Of a stretch of DNA of 6,543 bases, positions 5,692 through 6,543 are shown piece by piece (position 1 is the first letter of the stretch; every line of letters begins with the position of its first letter). Source of the DNA: Kiloniellales bacterium (lineage in GTDB: Bacteria; Pseudomonadota; Alphaproteobacteria; Kiloniellales; JAKSDN01); assembly GCA_022360075.1 (NCBI GenBank), contig JAKSDN010001344.1:1-6543 (forward strand). Direction: 5' to 3'. The position numbers and the translations under genes are program-made. The notes under the pieces are model-generated. The model did not search any database. It was not told where the DNA came from and was given only the letters and a program-made list of their open reading frames with translations.

Positions 5692-5711
5692 ACGCCCCGG
5701 CGGGGGGCCGT
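5692..5711 (-). terminator. Short GC hairpin at the aminotransferase stop
   Basis: ACG-CCCC (5692-5698) pairs with GGGG-CGT (5704-5711, one bulged C), giving seven pairs and a five-base loop directly after the TAG. No T-run follows on the minus strand, so it is a weak candidate for intrinsic termination. The larger structured element further downstream may be the real barrier. Confidence 0.3.
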
Positions 5712-6543
5712 CTAGGGACTCACCGACTCGCCCAGCCATCCGATGGCGGCCTGGACTCCGCCGCTGCCGTGGCGAATGCCGAGCGCGCGCAGGCCGACCT
5801 CGGTGGCGCCGAGCGTGCCGAGCAGCATGGGCGCGTTGACGTGACCCATATGGGCGATGCGGAAGGCCTTGCCGCTCAGATCGCCGATCCCGACGCCGAG
5901 CACGACACCACACTTCTCGCGGCAATAGTCGAGCAGCGCCCGCGGCGCGTTGCCGTCACTCATGAGGATGGTGGTCACGGAATCGGCCCGCTCGGCCGGC
6001 TCCCGGATGTTGAATTCCAGATCGCCGCCCTCGGCCCAGACGGCGACGGCACGGCGTGCCGCCTCGGCCAACAGGCTATGGCGCCGGAAGACGGCCTCCA
6101 AGCCCTCCTCGAACAGCAGGTCGAGCGCCCGGCGCAAGCCGAAGAGCAGATGCTCGGGCGGCGTGCCGCAGTACTTCATGTAGTGCTCGGGCCCCTCGCG
6201 CTCGGTCCAGTCCCAATAGCGCGTGCGCAGGTCGGCCTCGGCGTGGGCGGCTTTGGCCTTCGCGCCGGCGGCGACGAAGCTCAGGCCCGGCGGTGTCATC
6301 AGGCCCTTCTGGGAACCGGAGACCGCGACGTCGACGCCCCAGTCGTCCATCTCGAAAGGCATGGTCGCGAGCGAGGCGATGGTGTCGACCATCAGCAGGG
6401 CGCCGTGGCCGGCCGCGTCCATCGCCCGGCGCACCGCCGGAATGTCGTTGACCACGCTCGATGCGGTGTCGACCTGGACCAGCATCACGGCCTTGATCGA
6501 GCCCTCGGTGTCGGCGCGCAGGCGCGCTTCGAGCGTCGCCGGA
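5712..6543 (-). CDS. Class V PLP aminotransferase, serine/alanine-glyoxylate type (N-terminus cut by window edge)
   Basis: Cytoplasmic pyridoxal-phosphate enzyme; the 276 C-terminal residues are visible, ending at TAG (5714-5712). Family members are roughly 390-400 residues, so about 120 residues and the start lie beyond the right edge. The PLP lysine is K79 of the visible part, in SGSQKGLMTPPG, a hallmark of serine-glyoxylate and related alanine-glyoxylate aminotransferases. D53 in MVDTIAS is the expected partner of the PLP ring nitrogen, and R228 in FRIAHMGHVN the expected substrate carboxylate ligand. The reaction would move an amino group from serine or alanine to glyoxylate, giving glycine. 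Ureidoglycine-glyoxylate aminotransferase (purine breakdown) is a near relative and cannot be excluded without neighbours. No purine or serine-cycle gene is in view. It is on the same strand as the GT-C-like gene but 359 bases away, so it is probably a separate unit. Confidence 0.92.
   Translation of the reverse strand, partial: PATLEARLRADTEGSIKAVMLVQVDTASSVVNDIPAVRRAMDAAGHGALLMVDTIASLATMPFEMDDWGVDVAVSGSQKGLMTPPGLSFVAAGAKAKAAHAEADLRTRYWDWTEREGPEHYMKYCGTPPEHLLFGLRRALDLLFEEGLEAVFRRHSLLAEAARRAVAVWAEGGDLEFNIREPAERADSVTTILMSDGNAPRALLDYCREKCGVVLGVGIGDLSGKAFRIAHMGHVNAPMLLGTLGATEVGLRALGIRHGSGGVQAAIGWLGESVSP

Larger units (their letters stand above)
5353..5711. other. 359-base non-coding region rich in inverted repeats
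   Basis: No credible gene is visible between the GT-C-like gene and the aminotransferase. From low to high coordinates it holds the ribosome-binding site of the GT-C-like gene, a 12-base palindrome, a bulged hairpin, the 106-base structured element, a TGTTGG/CCAACA pair (5590-5595 with 5624-5629) enclosing GGGC-TCA-GCCC (5605-5615), a 9-base direct repeat CCCGGACAG (5636-5644 and 5653-5661), and a small hairpin at the aminotransferase stop. A promoter for the GT-C/MFS pair should lie here, but I see no convincing -35/-10 pair on the minus strand. Confidence 0.7.

Noticed and set aside
5353..5711. Possible tRNA or small structured RNA gene in the branched element
   Set aside because: Although the fold is cloverleaf-like, there is no T-loop GTTCRANNC, no anticodon arm of tRNA size and no CCA; end symmetry and wording fit a palindromic repeat better.
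5485..5925. Minus-strand open frame running from the aminotransferase into the structured repeat
   Set aside because: It is in a different frame from the aminotransferase, and its C-terminal half is merely a translation of the palindromic repeat element.

Overview
The window is a G+C-rich stretch with the codon bias (GCC/GGC/CTG/GAC) and gene style of an alphaproteobacterium, possibly of the Rhodospirillales/Kiloniellales type. That placement is inferred from protein style and from an intergenic repeat that resembles palindromic repeats of alphaproteobacterial genomes. It was not checked by a search. I see no rRNA, tRNA, CRISPR array, transposase or phage gene.

Left part (1-2325): an OmpR-family response regulator and a membrane histidine kinase form a minus-strand operon (regulator first, ATGA overlap; the kinase runs off the left edge just after its phospho-accepting His). 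Divergent from them, on the plus strand, lies a gene for a small exported protein with four EF-hand loops, a His-rich N-terminal region and an Asp-rich tail. The kinase carries a very acidic, His-containing insert in its predicted periplasmic domain. The two exported metal-ligand-rich proteins share one 199-base divergent promoter region. The simplest reading is a two-component circuit that senses a divalent cation and controls, or is tuned by, the EF-hand protein. The cation and the regulatory link are inferred.

A long GC-rich hairpin (2341-2378) lies between the convergent EF-hand gene and the next unit.

Middle part (2387-5352): a minus-strand pair with a 32-base gap. The upstream gene encodes a polytopic membrane protein resembling GT-C-fold glycosyltransferases. 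The downstream gene encodes a YcaD-like MFS transporter starting at TTG. Both appear to use non-ATG starts.

Right part (5353-6543): a 359-base non-coding stretch holds a 106-base element that can fold almost completely into a closed multi-branched structure with TGTCA/TGACA ends. Next is the C-terminal part of a class V PLP aminotransferase of the serine/alanine-glyoxylate type, also on the minus strand and cut by the right edge. Nothing in the sequence links the aminotransferase functionally to the other genes.
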